NCBI RefSeq assembly: GCF_001277195.1
Contig: NZ_CP012268.1
Location: forward strand, 2,480,001-2,544,000
From: Cronobacter muytjensii ATCC 51329
GTDB taxonomy: Bacteria > Pseudomonadota > Gammaproteobacteria > Enterobacterales > Enterobacteriaceae
DNA length: 64,000 nucleotides
Direction: 5' to 3'
Part shown: in pieces, positions 17,984 through 25,583 of the stretch
Numbering within the stretch: position 1 is the first letter of the stretch
Layout of the letters: every line of letters begins with the position of its first letter
The notes under the pieces: model-generated
Database searches by the model: none
Told to the model about the DNA's origin: nothing
Seen by the model: the letters and a program-made list of their open reading frames with translations, nothing else
Made by a program: the position numbers and the translations under genes

Positions 17984-18157
17984 CTTTTTCTCCTTCAATA
18001 ACAAATGGCAGGCCTGCAACGTGAACGCGGCGCATTATACGCTTCATCAACGCAGACTGTTATCTTTCCGGCGAAATATTGCCGCCATTGTGGCTGAGTG
18101 TAGAAGAATTGGACGCAGATGCCCGAACCGCCGCGATGGCGGTCCGGGTAAGCAGGA

Positions 18158-18925
18158 TTATTTCTTGTCTGCAGCGATACGATCGCGGATGTGCTGAGCG
18201 CGTTCCGCTGAAGGCGGGTGAGAGTCAAACATCGATTTCTCGGAACCCGCATCCAGTTTCGCCAGCTTCTCGAAACTGGTGACCAGGCCTTTGGTACTGA
18301 TCTTACGTTTTTTCAGCAGATCGTAAGAGAAGTCATCAGCATCCGACTCCTGGCTGCGGGAGAACGCGGAGTTAATCACGTTTTGCGCCATGTCGCCCAG
18401 CTCAGATTTAGAGAGTTGCGCGCCTGCAGCGCTGGTAGCGGATACCGCATCGCGTGCCGCCACGGTCGCATACGCGGTCTGCATAGCTTTGCGGGTATGG
18501 CCTAAGGCCACATGCCCCATTTCGTGGCCCAGAACCGCTTCCACTTCGTTGTCGGTCATCATATCCATCAGACCGCTATAAACACGGATACAGCCGTTCG
18601 CCATCGCCCAGGCGTTGACTTCAGGCGTTTCGTAAACTTTGTAGTTTACCGGCGTGCCATTGATATTGTTGCCAAGCGCTTTCGCGATTTTATTCAGGCG
18701 TTTCGCGTATTTGCTGGACGCCGGCACGACGGGATTTTTTTTATCCATTTCCGCGCATGCCTGATCGGACAGCGCTTTTACGTCTGCGTCGCTGAGCGTC
18801 GCAGCCTGATATGCGGACATGCCGGATTTTGCCAGCGCGTCGCCATTCAGCGCGCCCATATTTTTACAGCCAGACACCAGCGCTGCGGCAACCAGACAGC
18901 TCAGAAGTACTTTTTTGTTTTTCAT
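18158..18925 (-). CDS. ycaL: Outer-membrane lipoprotein metalloprotease YcaL (M48)
   Basis: YcaL is a periplasm-facing M48 zinc metalloprotease lipoprotein related to LoiP and BepA; in E. coli it degrades stalled LptD intermediates on the BAM complex. The 255-residue protein has a lipoprotein signal with lipobox VSGC, lipidated Cys20. The catalytic motif is HEMGH at residues 134-138, preceded by the conserved NAWAMANGCIRVYSGLM block. The third zinc ligand is probably the Glu in SQESDADDFSYDL. It is monocistronic on the minus strand between aroA and cmk; an imperfect GC hairpin at about 18127-18150 follows the stop. Confidence 0.94.
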   Translation of the reverse strand: MKNKKVLLSCLVAAALVSGCKNMGALNGDALAKSGMSAYQAATLSDADVKALSDQACAEMDKKNPVVPASSKYAKRLNKIAKALGNNINGTPVNYKVYETPEVNAWAMANGCIRVYSGLMDMMTDNEVEAVLGHEMGHVALGHTRKAMQTAYATVAARDAVSATSAAGAQLSKSELGDMAQNVINSAFSRSQESDADDFSYDLLKKRKISTKGLVTSFEKLAKLDAGSEKSMFDSHPPSAERAQHIRDRIAADKK

Positions 18926-19071
18926 AATAAATCGTCCATGGATTCAACGTAAAAATGCAGCGGGTTAATTAAAACCCGGCGGCAGATTAACATTATTGAA
19001 ACATGGACGCTTATCCGAATAATCACGGCTACACAGCGCCCCGTACTTATGATACGGGGCTACCGGTCAGA

Positions 19072-20358
19072 TCAGGCGGAGTGGCTGATGCGCGCGAGCT
19101 GGGTGAAGTAATCAGGAAAGGTCTTCGCGGTGCATTTCGGATCGAGAATGGTCACCGGCGTGTCGGAGAGCGCCACCAGCGAGAAGCACATCGCCATGCG
19201 GTGATCGTTATAGGTGCCGATATCAGCGAATTGCAGCTGCGCTGGCGGCGTAACGGTAATGAAGTCATGTCCCTCCTCCACCGTCGCGCCCACTTTACGC
19301 AGCTCCGTCGCCATCGCCGCCAGACGGTCTGTTTCCTTCACACGCCAGTTGTAGATGTTGCGAAGCGTGGTGGTGCCGTTAGCGAACAGCGCGGTCGTCG
19401 CGATGGTCATCGCCGCATCGGGGATATGGTTCATGTCCATATCAACAGCGTTAAGCTCACCGCGGGTGCAGCTAATGAAATCGTCGCCCCAGGTGATGCG
19501 TGCGCCCATTTTCTCCAGCACATCGGCAAAACGGATATCGCCCTGCACGCTGTTGCGCCCGATCCCGGTGACCTTCACAGTGCCGCCACGAATGGCCGCG
19601 GCGGCGAGGAAATAGGACGCGGACGAGGCGTCGCCTTCCACCAGATAGTGCCCCGGCGACTGGTACTGCTGGCCGCCCTGAATCACAAAACGCTGGTAAT
19701 TCTGGTTCTCCACCTCAATCCCGAAGGTTTTCATCAGGTGCAACGTAATATCAATATAGGGTTTTGAAACCAGCTCACCTTTGATGTCGATAGCGGTATT
19801 GCTCGGCGCCAGCGGTGCTGTCATCAGAAGCGCGGTTAAAAACTGGCTGGAGACGCTGCCGTCAACGGTGACGTTACCGCCCGCAAAACCGCCTTTCAGG
19901 CGCAGCGGCGGATAGTTTTCCTGCTCCAGATATGTAATGTCTGCGCCGCCCTGACGCAGCGCGTCTACCAGATGGCCTATCGGGCGCTCTTTCATACGCG
20001 GCTCGCCGGTCAGCACAACATTATTGGTGCCGAGGCACAGCGCGGCGGCCAGCGGACGCATCGCTGTGCCCGCGTTGCCTAAAAATAGCTCCAGCTCCAC
20101 GAGCGTGTTAAACGGCCCACCCTGCCCCTGAATTTCACAGCGGGTGCGATCGTCGGAGAGCGAATAATTCACACCCAGCGCTTTAAGCGCATTCAGCATG
20201 TGGCGCACGTCATCGCTGTCTAACAGGTTGGTCAGCGTGGTGGTGCCTTTCGCGAGCGCGGCCAGCAGCAGCGCGCGATTGGACACGCTTTTGGAGCCAG
20301 GAAGGTTAATGGTGCCATCCACGCGCGCGATGGGTTGTAAGGTCAGGGATTCCTGCAT
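19072..20358 (-). CDS. aroA: 5-enolpyruvylshikimate-3-phosphate synthase AroA
   Basis: AroA joins phosphoenolpyruvate to shikimate 3-phosphate in the sixth step of chorismate synthesis. The 428 residues are one more than in E. coli. Diagnostic segments are PGSKSVSNRALLLAALAKGT near residue 20, the PEP-site motif LGNAGTAMRPLAAALC (around 93-108), GEPRMKERP and NWRVKETDRLAAM. The PEP-site motif has the wild-type Gly, Thr and Pro, so this looks like the ordinary class I, glyphosate-sensitive form. It follows serC at 68 bp with an intervening terminator-like hairpin, so expression relative to serC may be attenuated. Confidence 0.97.
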   Translation of the reverse strand: MQESLTLQPIARVDGTINLPGSKSVSNRALLLAALAKGTTTLTNLLDSDDVRHMLNALKALGVNYSLSDDRTRCEIQGQGGPFNTLVELELFLGNAGTAMRPLAAALCLGTNNVVLTGEPRMKERPIGHLVDALRQGGADITYLEQENYPPLRLKGGFAGGNVTVDGSVSSQFLTALLMTAPLAPSNTAIDIKGELVSKPYIDITLHLMKTFGIEVENQNYQRFVIQGGQQYQSPGHYLVEGDASSASYFLAAAAIRGGTVKVTGIGRNSVQGDIRFADVLEKMGARITWGDDFISCTRGELNAVDMDMNHIPDAAMTIATTALFANGTTTLRNIYNWRVKETDRLAAMATELRKVGATVEEGHDFITVTPPAQLQFADIGTYNDHRMAMCFSLVALSDTPVTILDPKCTAKTFPDYFTQLARISHSA

Positions 20359-20383
20359 GGAAAAAGTCTCAATAAAACAGAAT

Positions 20384-20408
20384 AAAAACCCCGCGGGCAG
20401 CCGCGGGG
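20384..20408 (-). terminator. Intercistronic terminator/attenuator between serC and aroA
   Basis: CCCCGCGG-CTGC-CCGCGGGG on the minus strand is followed by TTTTTATT, an intrinsic terminator placed between serC and aroA. Since the two genes form an operon in enterobacteria, it probably gives partial termination and lowers aroA relative to serC. Confidence 0.75.
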
Positions 20409-20426
20409 AGAATCGTCATGGAAGGA

Positions 20427-21512
20427 TTAACCGTGGCGGCGTTCGAAATCAACCATAAAATCGGTCAGGGCTTGCACCCCTTCGAGCGGCATCGCGTTAT
20501 AAATAGAGGCGCGCATCCCGCCAACCACGCGGTGGCCTTTCAGCGCATGCAGACCCGCCGCGAAGGATTCCTCAAGGAACAGCTTATCCAGATTGCTGTC
20601 GGCGAGCTGGAACGGCACGTTCATGCGCGAACGGTTCGCCGTCGCCACGTCGTTGCGATAGAAGCCGCTGTTATCAATCACGCCATAAAGCAGTTCCGCT
20701 TTTTGCTGATTGATTTTGTCCATCGCGGCCACGCCGCCCTTACCTTTGAGCCATTTAAAGACCAGTCCTGCCAGATACCAGGCGAAGGTCGGGGGCGTAT
20801 TGAACATAGAGTCATTTTCGCTCAGCACGCTGTAATCCAGCACGGAAGGACACGCCACATGCGCCCTGCCGAGAAGATCCTCGCGCACAATGACCAGCGT
20901 CAGACCCGCCGGGCCGATATTTTTCTGTGCGCCCGCATAAATGACGCCATAGCGACTGATGTCGATGGGATGAGACAGAATAGTAGAGGAAAAATCCGCG
21001 GTCACGATAGCGTCGCCGAAATCGGGCGTATCGTTAATTGCGATACCGTCGATAGTTTCATTCGGGCAATAGTGCAAATACGCCGCGCCTTCAGAGCGCT
21101 GCCATTCATTCATCGGCTTGATAGCGCGTTTGCCGTCGACGGTAATTTTCGCGTCGATAACATTCGGCGTCAGGTATTTTTTGGCTTCTTTAACGGCGCT
21201 GGCCGCCCAGTAGCCGCCGTCGACATAATCCGCCGTCGTCTTGTCGCCCAGCAGATTCAGCGGAATAGCGGAAAACTGGCCTCGCCCACCACCGTGACAG
21301 AACAATACTTTATAGTTTGAGGGGATCTGCAGCAGATCGCGAAAATCCTGCTCTGCCTGCTCCGCAACCTGAATAAACTCTTTGCTGCGGTGGCTAATTT
21401 CCATCACAGAGGTGCCTAACCCCTGCCAGTCACGCAACTCTTCCTGAGCTACTCGCAACACATCCGCCGGCAGCATCGCCGGGCCAGAACTAAAATTGTA
21501 GACCTGAGCCAT
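20427..21512 (-). CDS. serC: Phosphoserine aminotransferase SerC
   Basis: SerC is a PLP-dependent transaminase making 3-phosphoserine from 3-phosphohydroxypyruvate, and also the matching step in pyridoxal phosphate synthesis. The 361-residue protein has the N-terminal FSSGPAMLP motif and the PLP lysine in YAGAQKNIGPAG (Lys197). HGGGRGQFSAIPLNLLG, which grips the cofactor phosphate, lies at 73-89. It heads the serC-aroA operon, so serine, vitamin B6 and aromatic synthesis are co-expressed. A CRP-like site lies about 100 bp upstream. Confidence 0.97.
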   Translation of the reverse strand: MAQVYNFSSGPAMLPADVLRVAQEELRDWQGLGTSVMEISHRSKEFIQVAEQAEQDFRDLLQIPSNYKVLFCHGGGRGQFSAIPLNLLGDKTTADYVDGGYWAASAVKEAKKYLTPNVIDAKITVDGKRAIKPMNEWQRSEGAAYLHYCPNETIDGIAINDTPDFGDAIVTADFSSTILSHPIDISRYGVIYAGAQKNIGPAGLTLVIVREDLLGRAHVACPSVLDYSVLSENDSMFNTPPTFAWYLAGLVFKWLKGKGGVAAMDKINQQKAELLYGVIDNSGFYRNDVATANRSRMNVPFQLADSNLDKLFLEESFAAGLHALKGHRVVGGMRASIYNAMPLEGVQALTDFMVDFERRHG

Positions 21513-21558
21513 TTCCCCTCACCACGCTAAAAGCAATAAGTTTTTCCTGTGGCTATCG

Positions 21559-21628
21559 GTTTTATCATTCCGTCGCCGGGGCTGCAACGGCTAATCCTGG
21601 CACCATGGGTAATGTGCGCTAAATCACA
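21559..21628 (-). promoter_or_regulatory. serC promoter region with CRP-like site
   Basis: TGTGC-GCTAAA-TCACA at 21613-21628 differs from the CRP consensus TGTGA-N6-TCACA at one position. Downstream on the minus strand a possible promoter reads TTGCAG (21582-21587), 17 bp, TAAAAC (21559-21564), placing the CRP site near -70. E. coli serC is known to be affected by CRP and Lrp. The site is clear; promoter boxes are tentative. Confidence 0.5.
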
Positions 21629-21674
21629 CAACAGATTCCGCCAGCGCGCGCTGCGCTGGCGGTGGAATTCGCTG

Positions 21675-22367
21675 TCAGGTGACGCGGGTCGCGGTGCTTG
21701 CCTTCACCCAGATGTGGTTTTTACAGCGCGGACACGGTGGTTTAACGCCTGACTCAAAGGTCACCACTTCGCTACAGCGAATGCAGGCGTAGTCGCCGGT
21801 TTCCGGGATCGTTTCAAACCGTTCGCTGCAATACTCCGGCAAAATGGAGAGCCCCGGTCGCACCAGTTTATCAGGATAGTAGTACACGCTGATTTGCCCG
21901 CTCGCTTCCAGAATCGCCAGCCGCACCTGTCCCAGATGTTCCACCCCTTTGGTGCGCAGCTCCATAAAGAATTCAAATTCGGTCATGTTTTCCCGGTTGA
22001 GTTTCTCCCAGGCCAGCTCGCCATCTTCAATAATGATGCGTGGCTTGCCCTCAAGCAGATCTTCGAGCTTTTCGCTAAATGACATCAGCCACATCGCCAG
22101 CCGATAGAGCAGCGCGATGGTGACAAACACGGCCAGCACCGGCAGCATCGGCACGTCATCATAAAACGCCACGTCGCCCGCCGCCGAGCCAAGCGTCAGA
22201 ATGATTAAGACTTCAAACAGCGACATCTGGCGTACGCCGCGTCGCCCGGTAATTTTGAGAAACACAAAGACCAGAAGAAAGGTATAGAGGCTGCGTAGCG
22301 CGACTTCGCCCAGAAATTCAAGCGGAAACTTGTCAAGCGCCATCCGTTGCAAATCGAAAGCTTTCAT
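21675..22367 (-). CDS. ycaP: YcaP, DUF421 inner-membrane protein
   Basis: YcaP is a UPF0702/DUF421 membrane protein of unknown function, 230 residues as in E. coli. Three hydrophobic segments span roughly residues 22-38, 50-68 and 74-96. The soluble C-terminal region contains the family block GKPRIIIEDGELAWEKLNRE (107-126). The tail carries two CxxC pairs, C195/C198 (CIRC) and C212/C215 (CPRC), consistent with a small zinc ribbon. It diverges from ycaO over about 140 bp. The role is unknown; zinc binding is inferred from the cysteine spacing. Confidence 0.9.
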   Translation of the reverse strand: MKAFDLQRMALDKFPLEFLGEVALRSLYTFLLVFVFLKITGRRGVRQMSLFEVLIILTLGSAAGDVAFYDDVPMLPVLAVFVTIALLYRLAMWLMSFSEKLEDLLEGKPRIIIEDGELAWEKLNRENMTEFEFFMELRTKGVEHLGQVRLAILEASGQISVYYYPDKLVRPGLSILPEYCSERFETIPETGDYACIRCSEVVTFESGVKPPCPRCKNHIWVKASTATRVT

Positions 22368-22508
22368 ATTTTTCTTACGCCATAACAGGGAGTTATCACT
22401 TCTAAGAATAGCCGTAAGATTTATTTTTGCCGTGCCGGGCGGGACGATGGCTAACAGCGGCTAAAATCCGTATCATTGCGCGCTTTGCGTACGACAAAAG
22501 TGGATCCC

Positions 22509-24272
22509 ATGACTCAAACCTTCATCCCCGGCAAAGATGCCGCTCTGGAAGATTCCATCGCTCGCTTCCAGCAGAAACTCGCCGATCTGGGCTTTAACAT
22601 CGAAGAGGCCTCCTGGCTGAACCCGGTGCCAAACGTCTGGTCCGTGCATATTCGCGACAAAGAGTGCGCACTGTGCTTTACCAACGGTAAAGGCGCCACG
22701 AAAAAAGCCGCGCTGGCGTCCGCGCTGGGCGAATATTTTGAGCGTCTGTCCACCAACTATTTCTTCGCTGATTTCTGGCTGGGCGACACCATTGCGAATG
22801 GCCCTTTTGTACACTATCCGAATGAAAAATGGTTCCCGATCCCGCAGAGCGACGCGCTGCCAGAAGGGATCCTCGACGCCCGCCTGCGCGCGTTTTACGA
22901 TCCGGAAAACGAGCTGACCGCCAGTATGCTGGTAGACCTGCAGTCTGGTAATGAAGAGCGTGGCATCTGCGCCCTGCCGTTTACCCGTCAGTCCGACGAG
23001 CAGACCGTCTATATTCCGATGAACATTGTAGGCAACCTGTACGTGTCCAACGGCATGTCCGCCGGCAATACCCGCAATGAGGCCCGCGTTCAGGGGCTTT
23101 CTGAAGTCTTCGAGCGCCACATTAAAAACCGTATTATCGCTGAGAGCATCAGCCTGCCGGAGATCCCGCAGGACGTGCTGGCGCGCTACCCGGGTGTCGT
23201 GGAAGCCATCAATACGCTCGAAGCCGAAGGTTTCCCCATTTTCGCCTATGACGGCTCGCTGGGCGGTAAGTATCCGGTTATCTGCGTCGTGCTGTTTAAC
23301 CCGGCGAACGGCACCTGCTTCGCTTCCTTTGGCGCGCATCCTGATTTCGGCGTAGCGCTGGAGCGTACCGTGACGGAACTGCTGCAGGGTCGCGGCCTGA
23401 AAGATCTCGACGTGTTCACCCCGCCGACGTTTGATGATGAAGAAGTCGCTGAGCACGCTAACCTGGAGACCCATTTCATTGACTCCAGCGGTCTTATCTC
23501 CTGGGATATGTTTAAGCAAGACGCAGACTACCCGTTCGTGGACTGGAGCTTCGCCGGTACTACGGAAGAAGAGTTCGCCACGCTGATGGCTATCTTCCGC
23601 GCCGAAGATAAAGAAGTGTATATCGCCGATTACGAACATCTGGGCGTCTACGCCTGCCGTATCCTGGTACCAGGCATGTCCGACATCTATCCGGCGGAAG
23701 ATCTGTGGCTCGCCAATAACAGCATGGGCGCGCACCTGCGCGAAACCCTGCTGGCGCTGCCGGGCAGCGAATGGGAGAAAGAAGATTATCTGAATCTCAT
23801 CGCCCAGCTTGATGAAGAAGGCCATGACGATTTTACCCGCGTACGCGAACTGCTTGGTCTGGCGACCGGTAAAGACAACGGCTGGTATACCCTGCGCATC
23901 GGCGAGCTGAAAGCAATGCTGGCGCTGGCGGGCGGCGATCTGGATCAGGCGCTGATCTGGACAGAATGGACAATCGAGTTTAACGCGTCGGTCTTTAGCG
24001 CCGGGCGCGCCAACTACTATCGCTGCCTGCAAACTCTGCTGCTGCTGGCGCAGGAAGAGGAACGCGAGCCACTGCAGTATCTCAATGCGTTTGTGCGCAT
24101 GTACGGTGCTGATGCGGTGGAAGCCGCCAGCGCTGCTATCAGCGGCGAAGCGCCGTTCTACGGTCTTCAGCCGGTCGACAGCGACCTCAAAGCTTTCCCG
24201 GCGCATCAGTCGTTACTGGCGGCCTACGAAAAACTACAGCGTGCTAAGGCGACGTTTTGGCAGGGAAATTGA
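22509..24272 (+). CDS. ycaO: YcaO, ATP-dependent YcaO-domain protein
   Basis: YcaO is the prototype of the YcaO superfamily, whose members activate amide backbones with ATP; in E. coli it is linked to RimO-dependent methylthiolation of ribosomal protein S12, but its own substrate is not known. From the ATG at 22509 the protein is 587 residues, starting MTQTFIPGKDAALEDSIARF. The N-terminal two thirds hold the ATP-binding YcaO domain (GKGATKKAALASALGEYFER and GNTRNEARVQGLSEVFERHI). The C-terminal third is helical and TPR-like. An upstream in-frame ATG at 22476 adds eleven residues before the recognisable start. It precedes focA on the same strand, with a terminator between. Confidence 0.93.
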   Translation: MTQTFIPGKDAALEDSIARFQQKLADLGFNIEEASWLNPVPNVWSVHIRDKECALCFTNGKGATKKAALASALGEYFERLSTNYFFADFWLGDTIANGPFVHYPNEKWFPIPQSDALPEGILDARLRAFYDPENELTASMLVDLQSGNEERGICALPFTRQSDEQTVYIPMNIVGNLYVSNGMSAGNTRNEARVQGLSEVFERHIKNRIIAESISLPEIPQDVLARYPGVVEAINTLEAEGFPIFAYDGSLGGKYPVICVVLFNPANGTCFASFGAHPDFGVALERTVTELLQGRGLKDLDVFTPPTFDDEEVAEHANLETHFIDSSGLISWDMFKQDADYPFVDWSFAGTTEEEFATLMAIFRAEDKEVYIADYEHLGVYACRILVPGMSDIYPAEDLWLANNSMGAHLRETLLALPGSEWEKEDYLNLIAQLDEEGHDDFTRVRELLGLATGKDNGWYTLRIGELKAMLALAGGDLDQALIWTEWTIEFNASVFSAGRANYYRCLQTLLLLAQEEEREPLQYLNAFVRMYGADAVEAASAAISGEAPFYGLQPVDSDLKAFPAHQSLLAAYEKLQRAKATFWQGN

Positions 24273-24289
24273 TATAACGCATATCAATT
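24267..24289. repeat. Perfect 9+9 bp inverted repeat at the ycaO stop codon
   Basis: AATTGATAT and ATATCAATT are separated by AACGC. The repeat overlaps the ycaO stop. It contains TTGAT and ATCAA half-sites as in FNR boxes, but the spacing between them is nine rather than four bases, so it is not a standard FNR site. Function unknown. Confidence 0.6.
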
Positions 24290-24321
24290 GACTTGCTTCA
24301 CACTTATGTTTAGCAAATATG

Positions 24322-24349
24322 ACGGGGCGCGTTTACGGCCCCGTTTTTA
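24322..24349 (+). terminator. ycaO terminator
   Basis: ACGGGGC (24322-24328) pairs with GCCCCGT (24338-24344), followed by TTTTATTTAT. It separates ycaO from the focA promoter region. Confidence 0.8.
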
Positions 24350-24674
24350 TTTATCTGGCTAGCCTCAAATTGTAAAAATCGGGTTAATTACTGGTGAATA
24401 TAAATTATATCCGCCCGGCTTGATTGTTACTTTTTTTAGCCAATAATTCATAGTGATTAACACTTTATGGGGAGAGTCTTTTCGTCTTTTTTCAACTCAT
24501 TTAATAAATTTTAAAATTTATTTTTTAGTCTATAATCAAAAAGTTAAGCTGAAATTGCGTAAAAACCAAACGCCTTTCAGTCCTGCAAACCTGGCGAGAT
24601 ATGATCCATATCAAATTTTACTCCATCATGCTTTGTTAGTATCAACTCGCCGAATAAATAAAGAGAGAGTTAGT
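24350..24674 (+). promoter_or_regulatory. focA-pflB upstream control region with FNR box
   Basis: This AT-rich stretch between the ycaO terminator and focA is the counterpart of the E. coli pfl control region with several promoters. ATGAT-CCAT-ATCAA at 24601-24614 matches the FNR box TTGAT-N4-ATCAA with one mismatch. A -10-like TAGTAT lies at 24637-24642, which puts the FNR site near -41.5 of a start around 24649, the class II activation geometry of E. coli promoter P6. I also expect ArcA and IHF sites here but cannot place them. No gene is visible. Confidence 0.72.
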
Positions 24675-25532
24675 GTGAAAGCTGACAACCCTTTTGATCT
24701 ATTACTCCCCGCTGCTATGGCGAAAGTCGCCGAGGAAGCGGGTGTTTACAAAGCCACGAAACATCCGTTAAAGACGTTTTATCTGGCAATTACGGCTGGC
24801 GTATTTATCTCTATTGCTTTCGTTTTCTATATCACCGCCACCACCGGCACTGCCGCGATGCCATTCGGCATAACAAAACTCATTGGCGGTATCTGTTTCT
24901 CACTCGGGTTGATTCTTTGCGTCATTTGCGGCGCCGATCTCTTTACGTCGACGGTGCTGATTGTCGTCGCTAAGGCCAGCGGGCGTATCACGTGGGGGCA
25001 ACTGGCACGCAACTGGCTGAATGTCTATGTGGGCAACCTGATTGGCGCCTTGCTCTTTGTCTTACTGATGTGGCTTTCCGGCGAGTATATGACCGCCAAC
25101 GGCGGCTGGGGGCTCAACGTCCTGCAAACGGCGTCGCACAAAGTCGAGCATACCTTTATTGAGGCGGTCTGCCTCGGTATCCTGGCTAACCTTATGGTAT
25201 GCCTCGCCGTCTGGATGAGTTACTCAGGGCGCAGCCTTATTGATAAGGCCTTTATTATGATTCTGCCGGTCGGGATGTTTGTGGCCAGCGGTTTCGAACA
25301 CAGTATCGCCAACATGTTTATGATCCCGATGGGGATAGTGATCCGTCACTTTGGCAGCCCGGAGTTCTGGAGCGCGATTCACGCTTCGCCAGACCAATTT
25401 TCTCATCTGACCGTGATGAATTTCATCATTGATAACCTGATACCGGTAACCATAGGTAATATCATTGGTGGGGGTTTGCTCGTCGGATTGACATACTGGG
25501 TCATTTACCTGCGTGGCGACGACCATCGCTGA
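24675..25532 (+). CDS. focA: Formate channel FocA
   Basis: FocA is a pentameric inner-membrane channel that exports formate and can re-import it at low pH. The start is the GTG at 24675, giving 285 residues (VKADNPFDLLLPAAMAKVAE), exactly the E. coli length; the frame stays open upstream but that part is non-conserved and lies within the promoter. Six transmembrane helices of the FNT family are evident. The gating residues Thr91 (CGADLFTST) and His209 (ASGFEHSIANMF) are in place. It is co-transcribed with pflB 51 bp downstream. The GTG start and modest AGAGAG site may keep its level below that of PflB. Confidence 0.96.
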   Translation: MKADNPFDLLLPAAMAKVAEEAGVYKATKHPLKTFYLAITAGVFISIAFVFYITATTGTAAMPFGITKLIGGICFSLGLILCVICGADLFTSTVLIVVAKASGRITWGQLARNWLNVYVGNLIGALLFVLLMWLSGEYMTANGGWGLNVLQTASHKVEHTFIEAVCLGILANLMVCLAVWMSYSGRSLIDKAFIMILPVGMFVASGFEHSIANMFMIPMGIVIRHFGSPEFWSAIHASPDQFSHLTVMNFIIDNLIPVTIGNIIGGGLLVGLTYWVIYLRGDDHR

Positions 25533-25583
25533 TAGTTGTTCCAGGCAGTAAATAAAAAATCCACTTAAGAAGGTAGGTGTTAC

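Noticed and set aside
22473..24206. 577-codon open frame antisense to ycaO
   Set aside because: Antisense to a clearly conserved gene, with low-complexity His/Gln/Arg/Phe-rich translation. GC-rich biased genes avoid TTA, CTA and TCA codons, which removes antisense stops.
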